From positions 35,794 through 99,793 of the forward strand of contig NZ_SCUT01000026.1 in NCBI RefSeq assembly GCF_004297265.1: a DNA stretch of 64,000 nucleotides, written 5' to 3'. The position numbers were made by a program, and so were the translations under genes. The notes below the pieces were generated by a model. That model saw only the letters and a list, made by a program, of their open reading frames with translations, had not been told where the DNA came from and did no database searches. How positions within the stretch are numbered: position 1 is the stretch's first letter; every line of letters starts with the position of its first letter. Positions 47,794 to 55,061 of the stretch are shown piece by piece. This DNA comes from Reyranella sp. Its GTDB lineage: Bacteria > Pseudomonadota > Alphaproteobacteria > Reyranellales > Reyranellaceae.

Positions 47794-48594
47794 CTAACTC
47801 TTCCCTTCAAACCCGCGATAGACCGCCTCGGCGATCGGCAGCAGTTCCTCGCGGCTGGCCGTTGCGGTCACCGCGAAGCCGAAGCCCTGGTCGATCCAGG
47901 CGAAGGTCGACGCCTCGCCCTCCTTCTGGAAGCGGAACGCCGTCTCCGTGCCGTCGGCGGCACGCACATAGATGGTGAGGCGCCTGCCGCTGGCATCGTC
48001 GTACATGAGCTGGGCCGCGGCGCCGTTGCCGCCGGGCAGCAGGCGACCGCCCATCAGCCTGTAGCCGAAGCCCGAAAGATCGGGTGCGGCGAGTTTGCGC
48101 CCGAGCCGCTTGGAGAGCCACTGCAGCAGGTGCGCTTCCTGCTGGACGCCGACCTCGACCGGATGGGCGACCTCGACCACGAACGTGCGGTAGGCGGCGT
48201 GCGCACCCTGCGCCACGCTGGCGGTCGGTGCGACCGGCAGCGGCGCGGGCGCGATCTCGTTGGCGAACCAGCCGGCCGTCGCGCCGGCCACGAAGATGAT
48301 CACGCTCGCGGCAGCGGCGGTCCAGCTGCGCACCCAGGAGGTGCGTTGCACCGCGCGCAGGTTGGCGATCCGGAGACGACCAGGGATCGGCTCGGCGAAC
48401 TTGGCGTCGAGGCGGCCGCGCAATATGGCGCGCTGGCGGCGCTCCAGCGCGATGCGCTCGGCAACGTCCGGACGGGCGGCAAGATGGGCTTCGACGGCAG
48501 CGCGGCGTTCGCCATCCAGCCGCTCGTCGATGAACGCCTGCAGCTCGTCCTCGCCGATGGGATACTCGCTCATTGGCGTATTCGGGCCCGTCAT
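47794..48594 (-). CDS. Anti-sigma factor (transmembrane)
   Basis: A 266-aa single-pass membrane protein that likely sequesters the ECF sigma factor encoded immediately upstream. The N-terminal cytoplasmic part reads GEDELQAFIDERLDGERRAAVEAHLAARPDVA, the common anti-sigma helical start without the zinc HxxxCxxC. A transmembrane helix (WTAAAASVIIFVAGATAGW) lies near residue 100, and the periplasmic sensor half includes SGFGYRLMGGRLLPGG. Its start overlaps the sigma-factor stop by 4 bases (ATGA), coupling the pair. Confidence 0.88.
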   Translation of the reverse strand: MTGPNTPMSEYPIGEDELQAFIDERLDGERRAAVEAHLAARPDVAERIALERRQRAILRGRLDAKFAEPIPGRLRIANLRAVQRTSWVRSWTAAAASVIIFVAGATAGWFANEIAPAPLPVAPTASVAQGAHAAYRTFVVEVAHPVEVGVQQEAHLLQWLSKRLGRKLAAPDLSGFGYRLMGGRLLPGGNGAAAQLMYDDASGRRLTIYVRAADGTETAFRFQKEGEASTFAWIDQGFGFAVTATASREELLPIAEAVYRGFEGKS

Positions 48595-49097
48595 TTCACT
48601 CTCCGCAGGAGCGTTGCGCGCCCCGTCTCCAGCAGCGCGCGCAGCCGCTGGCGGCCGCGCGACAGCCGCGACATCACCGTGCCCGCCGGCACGCCCATGA
48701 TCTTCGCCGCTTCGTCGTATGAAAAATCCTCGACGCCGACCAGCAGCAGCAGCGACTTCTGCTCCTCCGGCAACTGGTCGAGCGCCGCCAGGATGTCCTG
48801 CGCTTCGATACCGCTTTCCTGCAGGGCGCTGGTCGAGGGCGTCGTCGATTCGTCGAGCTCGACATGCGGTCCGCGCCGCCGGTCCTGCCGCAGCGACGAG
48901 ATGTAGACATTGCGCTGGATGGTGAAGAGCCAGGCCCTGAGATCGCCGTCGCGCCGGCGCAAGGTCCAGCGCGACAGCGCGCGCTCCAGCGTGTCCTGCA
49001 CCAGGTCGTCGGCCGCATCGTGGTCGCGCACCAGCGCGTAGGCATAGCGGCGCAACGCAGGGATCAGCGGTTCGAGCAGGGCTTCCGCGTCGGCCAT
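48591..49097 (-). CDS. ECF-type RNA polymerase sigma factor
   Basis: A 168-aa sigma-70 family protein with region 2 (RRYAYALVRDHDAADDLVQDTLERAL, then RAWLFTIQRNVYISSLR) and region 4 (LDQLPEEQKSLLLLVGVEDFSYDEAAKIMGVPAGTVMSRLSRGRQRLR), whose helix-turn-helix reads the -35 element. It has no extra C-terminal domain. Coupled to the anti-sigma gene by a 4-base overlap. A secreted-protein gene on the same strand precedes it, separated by 63 bases with a hairpin, so the three probably form one regulon. Confidence 0.95.
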   Translation of the reverse strand: MADAEALLEPLIPALRRYAYALVRDHDAADDLVQDTLERALSRWTLRRRDGDLRAWLFTIQRNVYISSLRQDRRRGPHVELDESTTPSTSALQESGIEAQDILAALDQLPEEQKSLLLLVGVEDFSYDEAAKIMGVPAGTVMSRLSRGRQRLRALLETGRATLLRRVK

Positions 49098-49118
49098 GGG
49101 ATCACTCTACCGGAAGGG

Positions 49119-49147
49119 TGGCGCCGGCCGAACCGGGACCGGCGCCA
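49119..49147 (-). promoter_or_regulatory. Hairpin between the secreted-protein gene and the sigma-factor gene
   Basis: A perfect 9-bp stem (TGGCGCCGG / CCGGCGCCA) with an 11-base loop in the 63-base gap. Read leftward it follows the stop of the secreted-protein gene by 13 bases. No T-run, so attenuation or mRNA protection is as likely as termination. Confidence 0.5.
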
Positions 49148-49160
49148 TTCCCAGTCGTCT

Positions 49161-49547
49161 CTACTTGGCGATGTGCCAGGCGCCGTTCAGGAAGCCGTCG
49201 CCCGTCGTGTCTCCGGCCTTGGTGTCCTTGGCGAAGGCGTAGACCGGCTTGCCCTTGTAGGCCCACTGCTTCAGCCCGTCGTCGCGGGTGATGATCGTCC
49301 AGTCACCCGAGGCCTTGGCGCCGTCGGCGACAAGGGCCGGCGGCCAGTTGGTGGCGCACGGGCCGTTGCACACCGACTTGCCCGGCGTCGCGTCCTTGTC
49401 GAACGTGTAGAGCGTCATGCCGCTCGCGGTGACGAACATGCCGTTCTTCATCGTGGGCGGGGTCGCGGAGGCGGGCTCGGCGGCGAAGGCGCTGCCGGCG
49501 GCGAGAAGCGCCAGGGCGGCGGCGGTGGCGAGGATCGACTTCAGCAT
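49161..49547 (-). CDS. Secreted repeat protein of the COG4315 type
   Basis: A 128-aa exported protein with a signal peptide (MLKSILATAAALALLAAGSAFA). Two copies of the Yx(F/W/Y)xxD motif are visible: GMTLYTFDKDATPGKSVCNGPC and GKPVYAFAKDTKAGDTTGDG. CNGPCATNWPPALV holds two cysteines that may form a disulfide. The family is widespread next to ECF sigma factors, but its biochemical role is not established. The ATG at 49547 opens the signal peptide; the longer frame upstream has no signal. Confidence 0.88.
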   Translation of the reverse strand: MLKSILATAAALALLAAGSAFAAEPASATPPTMKNGMFVTASGMTLYTFDKDATPGKSVCNGPCATNWPPALVADGAKASGDWTIITRDDGLKQWAYKGKPVYAFAKDTKAGDTTGDGFLNGAWHIAK

Positions 49548-49584
49548 TCTCTTTCTCCCATGCAGCTGTTGGTCTGCAGGAAGA

Positions 49585-49611
49585 GAGACGCCGGGCTGCC
49601 GGAAATATTCC
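49585..49611 (-). promoter_or_regulatory. Candidate ECF-sigma promoter
   Basis: Reading leftward, GGAATA (49611-49606) and CGTCTC (49590-49585) with a 15-base spacer resemble GGAA(C/T)-type -35 and CGT(C)-type -10 elements of ECF promoters. It lies 38 bases before the secreted-protein ATG and would let the sigma factor control its own group. Confidence 0.35.
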
Positions 49612-49748
49612 ACACGGGTCCGGATATTTCTCACGACGTCGCACGCGACCTGCAGATGCGACGAGGGCCTGTGGTTCACAAGAAGTGCAAATCCTGTCGC
49701 GTCCCTTTAGAATCGGAGCTCCTCCTCAACGACCGACGGGCTTTGCGC

Positions 49749-51506
49749 GTGCATCACGAAGCGGCACTGATCTCCACCATCGCCGTCGGCTTCGTGCTCG
49801 CGTTCGGTTTCGGCTACGTCGCCGACCGGCTGCGCCTCCCGCCGCTGGTCGGCTATCTCGTGGCGGGCATCCTGATTGGCCCCTATACGCCGGGCTTCGT
49901 GGCCGATGCCGGGCTCTCGGCCCAGCTGGCCGAAGTGGGCGTGATCCTGCTGATGTTCGGCGTCGGCCTGCATTTCTCCGCGTCCGATCTTCTGGCCGTC
50001 AAAGGCATCGCCATTCCGGGCGCCATCGGGCAGATCGTGCTGGCGACGCTGCTGGGCATCGGCATGTGTTCGCTCTGGGGCTGGAGCTTCGGCACCGGCC
50101 TCGTGGTCGGCCTCAGCCTGTCCGTTGCCAGCACGGTCGTGCTGCTGAAAGCCTTGGAGGAGCGCAACCTGATCGACAGTGCCAACGGCCGGGTCGCCGT
50201 GGGCTGGCTGATCGTCGAGGATCTCGCGATGGTGCTGGCGCTGGTGCTGCTGCCGGCCTTCGCCGAGGTGCTGGGCGGCAAGCCGCTCCAGGGCCACGAG
50301 CCGTCGGGCATGCCGATCGCGCTGGAGCTCGCCGTCACCCTGTCCAAGGTGGCGGCCTTCGCCGTCATCGCCATCCTGATCGGGCCCAAGGTGGTGCCCT
50401 GGATGCTGGCGCGCGTCGCCCGCACCGGCTCGCGCGAACTGTTCACGCTCTCCGTCCTCGCGGTGGCACTCGGCATCGCCTACGGTTCGGCGCACATATT
50501 CGGCGTCTCCTTCGCGCTCGGCGCCTTCTTCGCGGGCGTTGTACTGAGCGAATCCTCGTTCAGCCACAAGGCGGCGGCCGATTCCCTGCCGCTGCAGGAT
50601 GCCTTCTCGGTGCTGTTCTTCGTCTCGGTCGGCATGCTGTTCGATCCGACCATCCTCTACCGCTCGCCTGGCGCGGTCCTGTCGGTGCTGGCGCTGATCA
50701 TCTTCGGCAAGTCGCTGATCGCCTTCGCCATCATCATGCTGCTGCGCTACCCGGTCGGCACCGGCCTCATGGTGTCGGCCAGCCTGGCACAGATCGGCGA
50801 ATTCTCCTTCATCCTGATCGCGCTGGGCATCTCGGCCGGGCTTGTGCCGAACGAAGGCCGGGATCTGGTCGTCGGAGGCGCGCTCTTCTCGATCATGCTG
50901 AACCCGCTGGTCTTCCATGCCGTCGGGCTGTTGCAGAAACGCGTCGCCCGGCCGGCCGGCGCTTCCTTCTACGGCCAGCGTCACTACGAGGCGCTGGGCC
51001 GTCAGCTCGCCGTCATCAAGGCCCGCCAGGAAGAGCGGTCGAAGGCCCAGGATCTCAAGCTGAACAGCCTGCTCGAGCTGTTTCCGATGCTGCAGCTCGT
51101 CGAGCGGCAGGACCAGGAATCGCTCCTCCTGATGTTCCGTCCGAAATCGGCCTCGCCGGGCGACCGCGTCATCCGTCGCGGCGACCGGGCCGACGGAATG
51201 TACTTCATCTCGTCGGGCGCCGTCGAAGTCCATGTCGCCGACCGGGTCATCCGCCTCGAGCCCGGCGCCTATTTCGGCGAGATGGCGCTGCTGACCGGCG
51301 AGCGGCGCACTGCCGACGTGATCGCCGTCGACTTCTGCCAGTTCCTCGTGCTCGACCGGCGCGACTTCAACCAGTTCATGGCGCGCCACCCCGGCGTCCG
51401 CGCCGCCGTCGCCAGCATTGCCGAGGAGCGGCAGGCGATGAACCTCGCGCCGCCGCGGACGGACGCGAAGGAGCCGCCCGTCCTGCAGGAAGACGTTCGA
51501 ACCTGA
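49749..51506 (+). CDS. Kef/CPA2-type cation:proton antiporter with a C-terminal cNMP-binding domain
   Basis: A 585-aa inner-membrane protein. The start is a GTG giving MHHEAALISTIAVGFVLAFGFGY, the normal N-terminus of this family. About 12-13 helices (1-400) include RLPPLVGYLVAGILIGPYTPG and the GVGLHFS region of CPA2 exchangers. A helical linker (RHYEALGRQLAVIKARQEERSK) leads to a cyclic-nucleotide-binding-type domain at about 460-560: PGDRVIRRGDRADGMYFISSG and PGAYFGEMALLTGERRTADV. Kef proteins usually carry an NAD-binding RCK domain at this place; here it is replaced. It exports K+ or Na+ against H+. Confidence 0.9.
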   Translation: MHHEAALISTIAVGFVLAFGFGYVADRLRLPPLVGYLVAGILIGPYTPGFVADAGLSAQLAEVGVILLMFGVGLHFSASDLLAVKGIAIPGAIGQIVLATLLGIGMCSLWGWSFGTGLVVGLSLSVASTVVLLKALEERNLIDSANGRVAVGWLIVEDLAMVLALVLLPAFAEVLGGKPLQGHEPSGMPIALELAVTLSKVAAFAVIAILIGPKVVPWMLARVARTGSRELFTLSVLAVALGIAYGSAHIFGVSFALGAFFAGVVLSESSFSHKAAADSLPLQDAFSVLFFVSVGMLFDPTILYRSPGAVLSVLALIIFGKSLIAFAIIMLLRYPVGTGLMVSASLAQIGEFSFILIALGISAGLVPNEGRDLVVGGALFSIMLNPLVFHAVGLLQKRVARPAGASFYGQRHYEALGRQLAVIKARQEERSKAQDLKLNSLLELFPMLQLVERQDQESLLLMFRPKSASPGDRVIRRGDRADGMYFISSGAVEVHVADRVIRLEPGAYFGEMALLTGERRTADVIAVDFCQFLVLDRRDFNQFMARHPGVRAAVASIAEERQAMNLAPPRTDAKEPPVLQEDVRT

Positions 51507-51510
51507 GCCG

Positions 51511-52191
51511 TCAGCCGTTGCCGGTCAGGCGGATGACGAGGTTCACCAGCCAGTCGACCGGCTGACCCAGGACCCAGCCCAGGACGTTCAGGTCCATGCC
51601 GACCTGCCGGCCGATCAGGGGCAGGATGAAGATCAGGCCGAGCAGGATCGGCATGCCATAGGGCTCGAGCCGCGCGAACGGCCGCGCCAGGCTGTCGGGC
51701 AGCAGGCCGACGGCGACCCTCCCGCCGTCCAGCGGCGGCAGCGGGATCATGTTGAAGACCGCGAGCACGACGTTGATGAGGATCGCGTTCTCGATGTTGA
51801 GGATCGCCCATTTCGCGGCAGGCAGCGGCAGGAGGAAGGCAAGATGCGCCAGCAGGCCCGCCGCCAGGGCCATGAGAATGTTCGTGGCGGGCCCGGCCGC
51901 GGCGACCCACACCATGTCGCGCTTGGGATTGTTCAGCGCCCGGAAGTTCACCGGCACCGGCTTGGCATAGCCGAACAGGAAGGGCGCGCGCAGGAAGATC
52001 AGCAGGCCCGGCAGGAGGATCGTGCCGACCGGATCGATGTGCTTGAAGGGGTTGAGGGTCACACGGCCCTGCTGCCACGCCGTCCTGTCCCCGAAACGCA
52101 GGGCGACGAAGCCGTGCGCCGCTTCATGCAGCGTGATGGCGAGGATGGCCGGGATCACCCAGGTGGAGATCGTGTAGAGCGTGTCGTTCAC
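51511..52191 (-). CDS. Site-2-protease-like M50 family zinc metalloprotease
   Basis: A 226-aa membrane protein. The zinc motif HEAAH (ILAITLHEAAHGFVALRFGD) is near residue 22, and the second ligand motif NMIPLPPLDGGRVAVGLLP is in a later helix. Five or six hydrophobic segments agree with the small M50 peptidases without PDZ domain. The GTG at 52191 is chosen: AGGTGG stands 7 bases upstream and it matches the usual MNDTLYTIS start. An ATG 27 bases further upstream is possible. Convergent with the antiporter gene, 4 bases apart. Confidence 0.9.
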   Translation of the reverse strand: MNDTLYTISTWVIPAILAITLHEAAHGFVALRFGDRTAWQQGRVTLNPFKHIDPVGTILLPGLLIFLRAPFLFGYAKPVPVNFRALNNPKRDMVWVAAAGPATNILMALAAGLLAHLAFLLPLPAAKWAILNIENAILINVVLAVFNMIPLPPLDGGRVAVGLLPDSLARPFARLEPYGMPILLGLIFILPLIGRQVGMDLNVLGWVLGQPVDWLVNLVIRLTGNG

Positions 52192-52239
52192 GGGGAAGCC
52201 ACCTGTTGTCTCCCTCATCGCATCGGTTACGGTCCTGCG

Positions 52240-53076
52240 ATGATGGCATGGTTGATCGCTCTGCTTGCTCTGCTCTGCGCAATGCCCGCATCGGCCCAGC
52301 AGAATGTCCGCGTTCCCGTAGAGCAGGGCGGGCGCACGGTCCAGCTTTCCGCACAGCTGTTTCGTCCGGCTAAGGCCACGGCGGCGGTTCCGGCGGTCGC
52401 GCTGTTCCATGGCTGCGGCGGGCCGGGACAGAACACGGCGCGCATGGCGGGGCTGCTCGCCTCCTGGGGCTATACGGCGCTGGTGGTCGACAGTTTCTCG
52501 GCGCGTGGCCTCAAGGATGTCTGCGGACGTAACTGGCCGACACAGGCCGCCGCCGAGGCGCGGGCCGGCGACATCGATGCGACGCTCGCCTGGCTTGCGA
52601 AGCAGCCGGGCATCGATCCGCGGCGGCTGGCCTACATGGGTTATTCCTACGGCGGCGGCGTGGCGATGCTGCGGGCCCTGTCGGGCAAGCCCGAGGATCG
52701 GGCGCCGGCCGCGGCACGCGCCGTCGTGCTGGTCTATCCAGACTGTGCACTGGCCGACGCGCTGGGGCCGCGCCTCGCGGTGCCGCAGCCGACCTTCTTC
52801 GCGATGGGCGCGCTCGACGACTGGACGCCGGTCTCGCAGTGCCGTGCCGTACTGGAGAGGATCGTGCGCGGCCGCGAGCTGGTTGAAACGAAAGTTTATG
52901 AAAACGCTCATCACAGCTTCGATGCGCTCGGGCTGCCGGTGCGCTATCTCGAAGGGGTAGGCAACCGCAGCAAGCCCGGCGGTTGCTGTGGTGCGCATTA
53001 CGGTGCCCACGAACCGGCCTGGAAGCAGTTCGTGGTCGACGTGAAGGCGTTCCTGGACAAGGCACTGAAGCCATAG
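52240..53076 (+). CDS. Secreted dienelactone-hydrolase-like alpha/beta hydrolase
   Basis: A 278-aa exported hydrolase. Signal peptide MMAWLIALLALLCAMPASAQ. The oxyanion region is ALFHGCGGPGQN, the nucleophile Ser is in YMGYSYGGGVAML, Asp in GALDDWTPV and His in YENAHHSFDAL. Extra cysteines (CGGPG, DVCGRNW, GGCCGAH) suggest disulfides in the periplasm. It is divergent from the M50 gene and precedes a porin gene by 21 bases, so enzyme and porin may handle the same external substrate (inference). Confidence 0.88.
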   Translation: MMAWLIALLALLCAMPASAQQNVRVPVEQGGRTVQLSAQLFRPAKATAAVPAVALFHGCGGPGQNTARMAGLLASWGYTALVVDSFSARGLKDVCGRNWPTQAAAEARAGDIDATLAWLAKQPGIDPRRLAYMGYSYGGGVAMLRALSGKPEDRAPAAARAVVLVYPDCALADALGPRLAVPQPTFFAMGALDDWTPVSQCRAVLERIVRGRELVETKVYENAHHSFDALGLPVRYLEGVGNRSKPGGCCGAHYGAHEPAWKQFVVDVKAFLDKALKP

Positions 53077-53097
53077 ACCCGGGCCGGCTGGAGCGGC

Positions 53098-54345
53098 ATG
53101 CGTTCGACGGTATGGGTTGGCGGACTGGCGGCGCTGTTCCTGCCGTTTGCCGCAGTCGAAGCCCAGGAGACGAGCGGCAGCGACGGGGTGCGCCATGTCG
53201 GCAAGATCCACAACAGATTGCGCGCGGCCGAGGCGCGCCAGGAATACTTCCTGGACGCGGAATTCGACGATGCCTCGCGGCGCTATGCGCTGGCAAAGAA
53301 GGAGATCCAGAAGTCGACCGGCATCTTCTATTCGATGACATCGTCGGTCCTCAGCCAGTGGGGCGCGCCGGGGAGCGACTATGGGGCCGTGCAGGCCCAG
53401 TTCTCGCCGTCGGTGAACTGGAAGGCGTACAACGATCCCGAGTTCGGCGCCGGCTCCTTCCAGTTCGCCTACCTTGCGACCCAGTACTGGTCGGGGCAGA
53501 CCGGCGCCAGCCTGCAGAACCGGCTCAACCTCAACAGCCCGGTGAACGACTATCCGGTCAACCAGCTCACCTTCGCGCAGGTGAGCTACACCCACGACTT
53601 TCCGGGCCATTTCGTGTCGGTGACCCTGGGACAGTTCCCCTTCTCGAATTTCGACGGCAACGCCTATGCCAACAACGAGCAGGTCAACTTCATCGGCTAT
53701 TCGCTGGCGCAGAACGGCAGCCAAAACTATTCGCAAGGCAGTCTCGGCGCCTATATCCAGGTCAATCCGACCCGGGAGATCACCCTCGCCGCGGGCTTCC
53801 AGGACGCCAACAACGTCCTGGCCTCAAACTACATCCAGTTGAACAGCGCGGCGCAGGGCCAGTATTCCTGGTTCGTCTACGGCGCCTGGTCGCCCCTTTC
53901 GGGAATGCTCCGCAACGGCAGCTATTCGCTGTTCTACTACAACCTGCCGAGCGTCGAGATGCAGCCGCAGGCGAGCGCGGGCCTCTCGTTCAACGCCTCG
54001 CAGCCGATCGGCAAGCACTGGGGGCTGTTCGTCCGCGCCAACACCGCCTGGAATTCCAGCCAGTACATCCAGTCGTCGATCGCCGGCGGTGCGGTCTACA
54101 ACAACCCGCTCGGTCGCGCGCCGCTCGATCAGATCGGCCTGGGCTTCGCGTGGAACAGGGTCAATCAGGCGCTCTACGGCGACACCTATGTGAATCCCAG
54201 CGAGGGGATGTTCGAACTCTACTGGTCCTGGTCGGTCAGGCACCTCTTGATCACGCCCGACGTGCAGCTCTATCTACAGCCCGCCCTGACGCCGACCCAA
54301 TCCATGGCGGCGGTCTTCTCGCTGCGCGTGACGGTCTTGTTCTAG
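53098..54345 (+). CDS. OprB-like (carbohydrate-type) outer-membrane porin
   Basis: A 415-aa outer-membrane protein. A signal peptide (MRSTVWVGGLAALFLPFAAVEAQ) is followed by a charged helical stretch (30-70), then alternating amphipathic strands rich in Tyr, Asn, Gln and Ser. The C-terminus VFSLRVTVLF ends in the Phe that beta-barrels need for BAM assembly. Patterns such as VSVTLGQFPFSNFDGNAYANNEQ and IGLGFAWNRVNQ resemble OprB porins for sugars and small solutes. Probably co-transcribed with the upstream hydrolase. Confidence 0.75.
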   Translation: MRSTVWVGGLAALFLPFAAVEAQETSGSDGVRHVGKIHNRLRAAEARQEYFLDAEFDDASRRYALAKKEIQKSTGIFYSMTSSVLSQWGAPGSDYGAVQAQFSPSVNWKAYNDPEFGAGSFQFAYLATQYWSGQTGASLQNRLNLNSPVNDYPVNQLTFAQVSYTHDFPGHFVSVTLGQFPFSNFDGNAYANNEQVNFIGYSLAQNGSQNYSQGSLGAYIQVNPTREITLAAGFQDANNVLASNYIQLNSAAQGQYSWFVYGAWSPLSGMLRNGSYSLFYYNLPSVEMQPQASAGLSFNASQPIGKHWGLFVRANTAWNSSQYIQSSIAGGAVYNNPLGRAPLDQIGLGFAWNRVNQALYGDTYVNPSEGMFELYWSWSVRHLLITPDVQLYLQPALTPTQSMAAVFSLRVTVLF

Positions 54346-54361
54346 CTTCGGTGTGAGGCAG

Positions 54362-54889
54362 ATGGGAAATACGATCTGGCAATGTCATATCGCGATGTCG
54401 CTCGACGGCCGGATCGCGCGTGCCGACGGCTCTTTCGACTGGCTGGAAAGCTACCCGCCGCGGGAATTCGGGTTCGACGCGCTGATGGCGAGTATCGATG
54501 CCATCCTGATGGGACGCGACACCTATGAGGTCATGCGCGGCTTCGGTGAATGGCCGTACGGCGAAAAGCCGACGATCGTCATGACCCATCGTCCGCTGGT
54601 CGATGCGCCAAGCGCCGTCGAGACGCGTTCGGGCGATCTCGCGGTCGTGGCGGCCGAGCTTGAGGCGCGCGGTTATGCACGGGTCTGGGTCGAAGGTGGC
54701 GCACAGGTGATCCGTGGCATGATCGCGGCCGGCAAGCTGGACGTGCTGGAGATGGCGATCGTGCCGATCGTGCTGGGAGACGGCATTCCGCTCATCGCGC
54801 CGGGCACGCCGGAACTGAAGCTCGCCTTGAAGTCCTGCGAGCCGCGCAGCGGCGGCGCGCTGCACGTGATCTACGAAGCAGTCAGGTAG
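54362..54889 (+). CDS. Dihydrofolate reductase family (RibD C-terminal-like) protein
   Basis: A 175-aa NADPH-dependent reductase fold. The N-terminus IWQCHIAMSLDGRIARADGSFDWL is typical, followed by ILMGRDTYEVMRGFGEWPYG and VWVEGGAQVIRGMIAAGKLD, which binds NADPH. The ATG at 54362 is chosen with GAGG just upstream; a GTG 9 bases earlier is possible. Members reduce diverse small carbonyls or pterin-like compounds; the substrate is unknown. A hairpin follows 27 bases after the stop. Confidence 0.9.
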   Translation: MGNTIWQCHIAMSLDGRIARADGSFDWLESYPPREFGFDALMASIDAILMGRDTYEVMRGFGEWPYGEKPTIVMTHRPLVDAPSAVETRSGDLAVVAAELEARGYARVWVEGGAQVIRGMIAAGKLDVLEMAIVPIVLGDGIPLIAPGTPELKLALKSCEPRSGGALHVIYEAVR

Positions 54890-54916
54890 AACCATCTCGT
54901 GACTGCGGGGACGGAG

Positions 54917-54947
54917 TGAACGCCGGCGATTGTGCCGGTGGCGTTCA
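54917..54947 (+). terminator. Hairpin after the DHFR-family gene
   Basis: An 8-bp stem (TGAACGCC / GGCGTTCA) extended inside by GGC/GCC after a bulge, then TGTGTTCAAATTCTTTC. The T content after the stem is moderate, so intrinsic termination is plausible. Confidence 0.45.
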
Positions 54948-55061
54948 TGTGTTCAAATTCTTTCAAGAGTTCGCCGCTTCCACTGTGTAGCGAAGGGGAC
55001 GGACCGCCATTCGATCGACGATTGCTGATGCTTTTTCCTGATACCAGGCGAAGGAGCGGCC

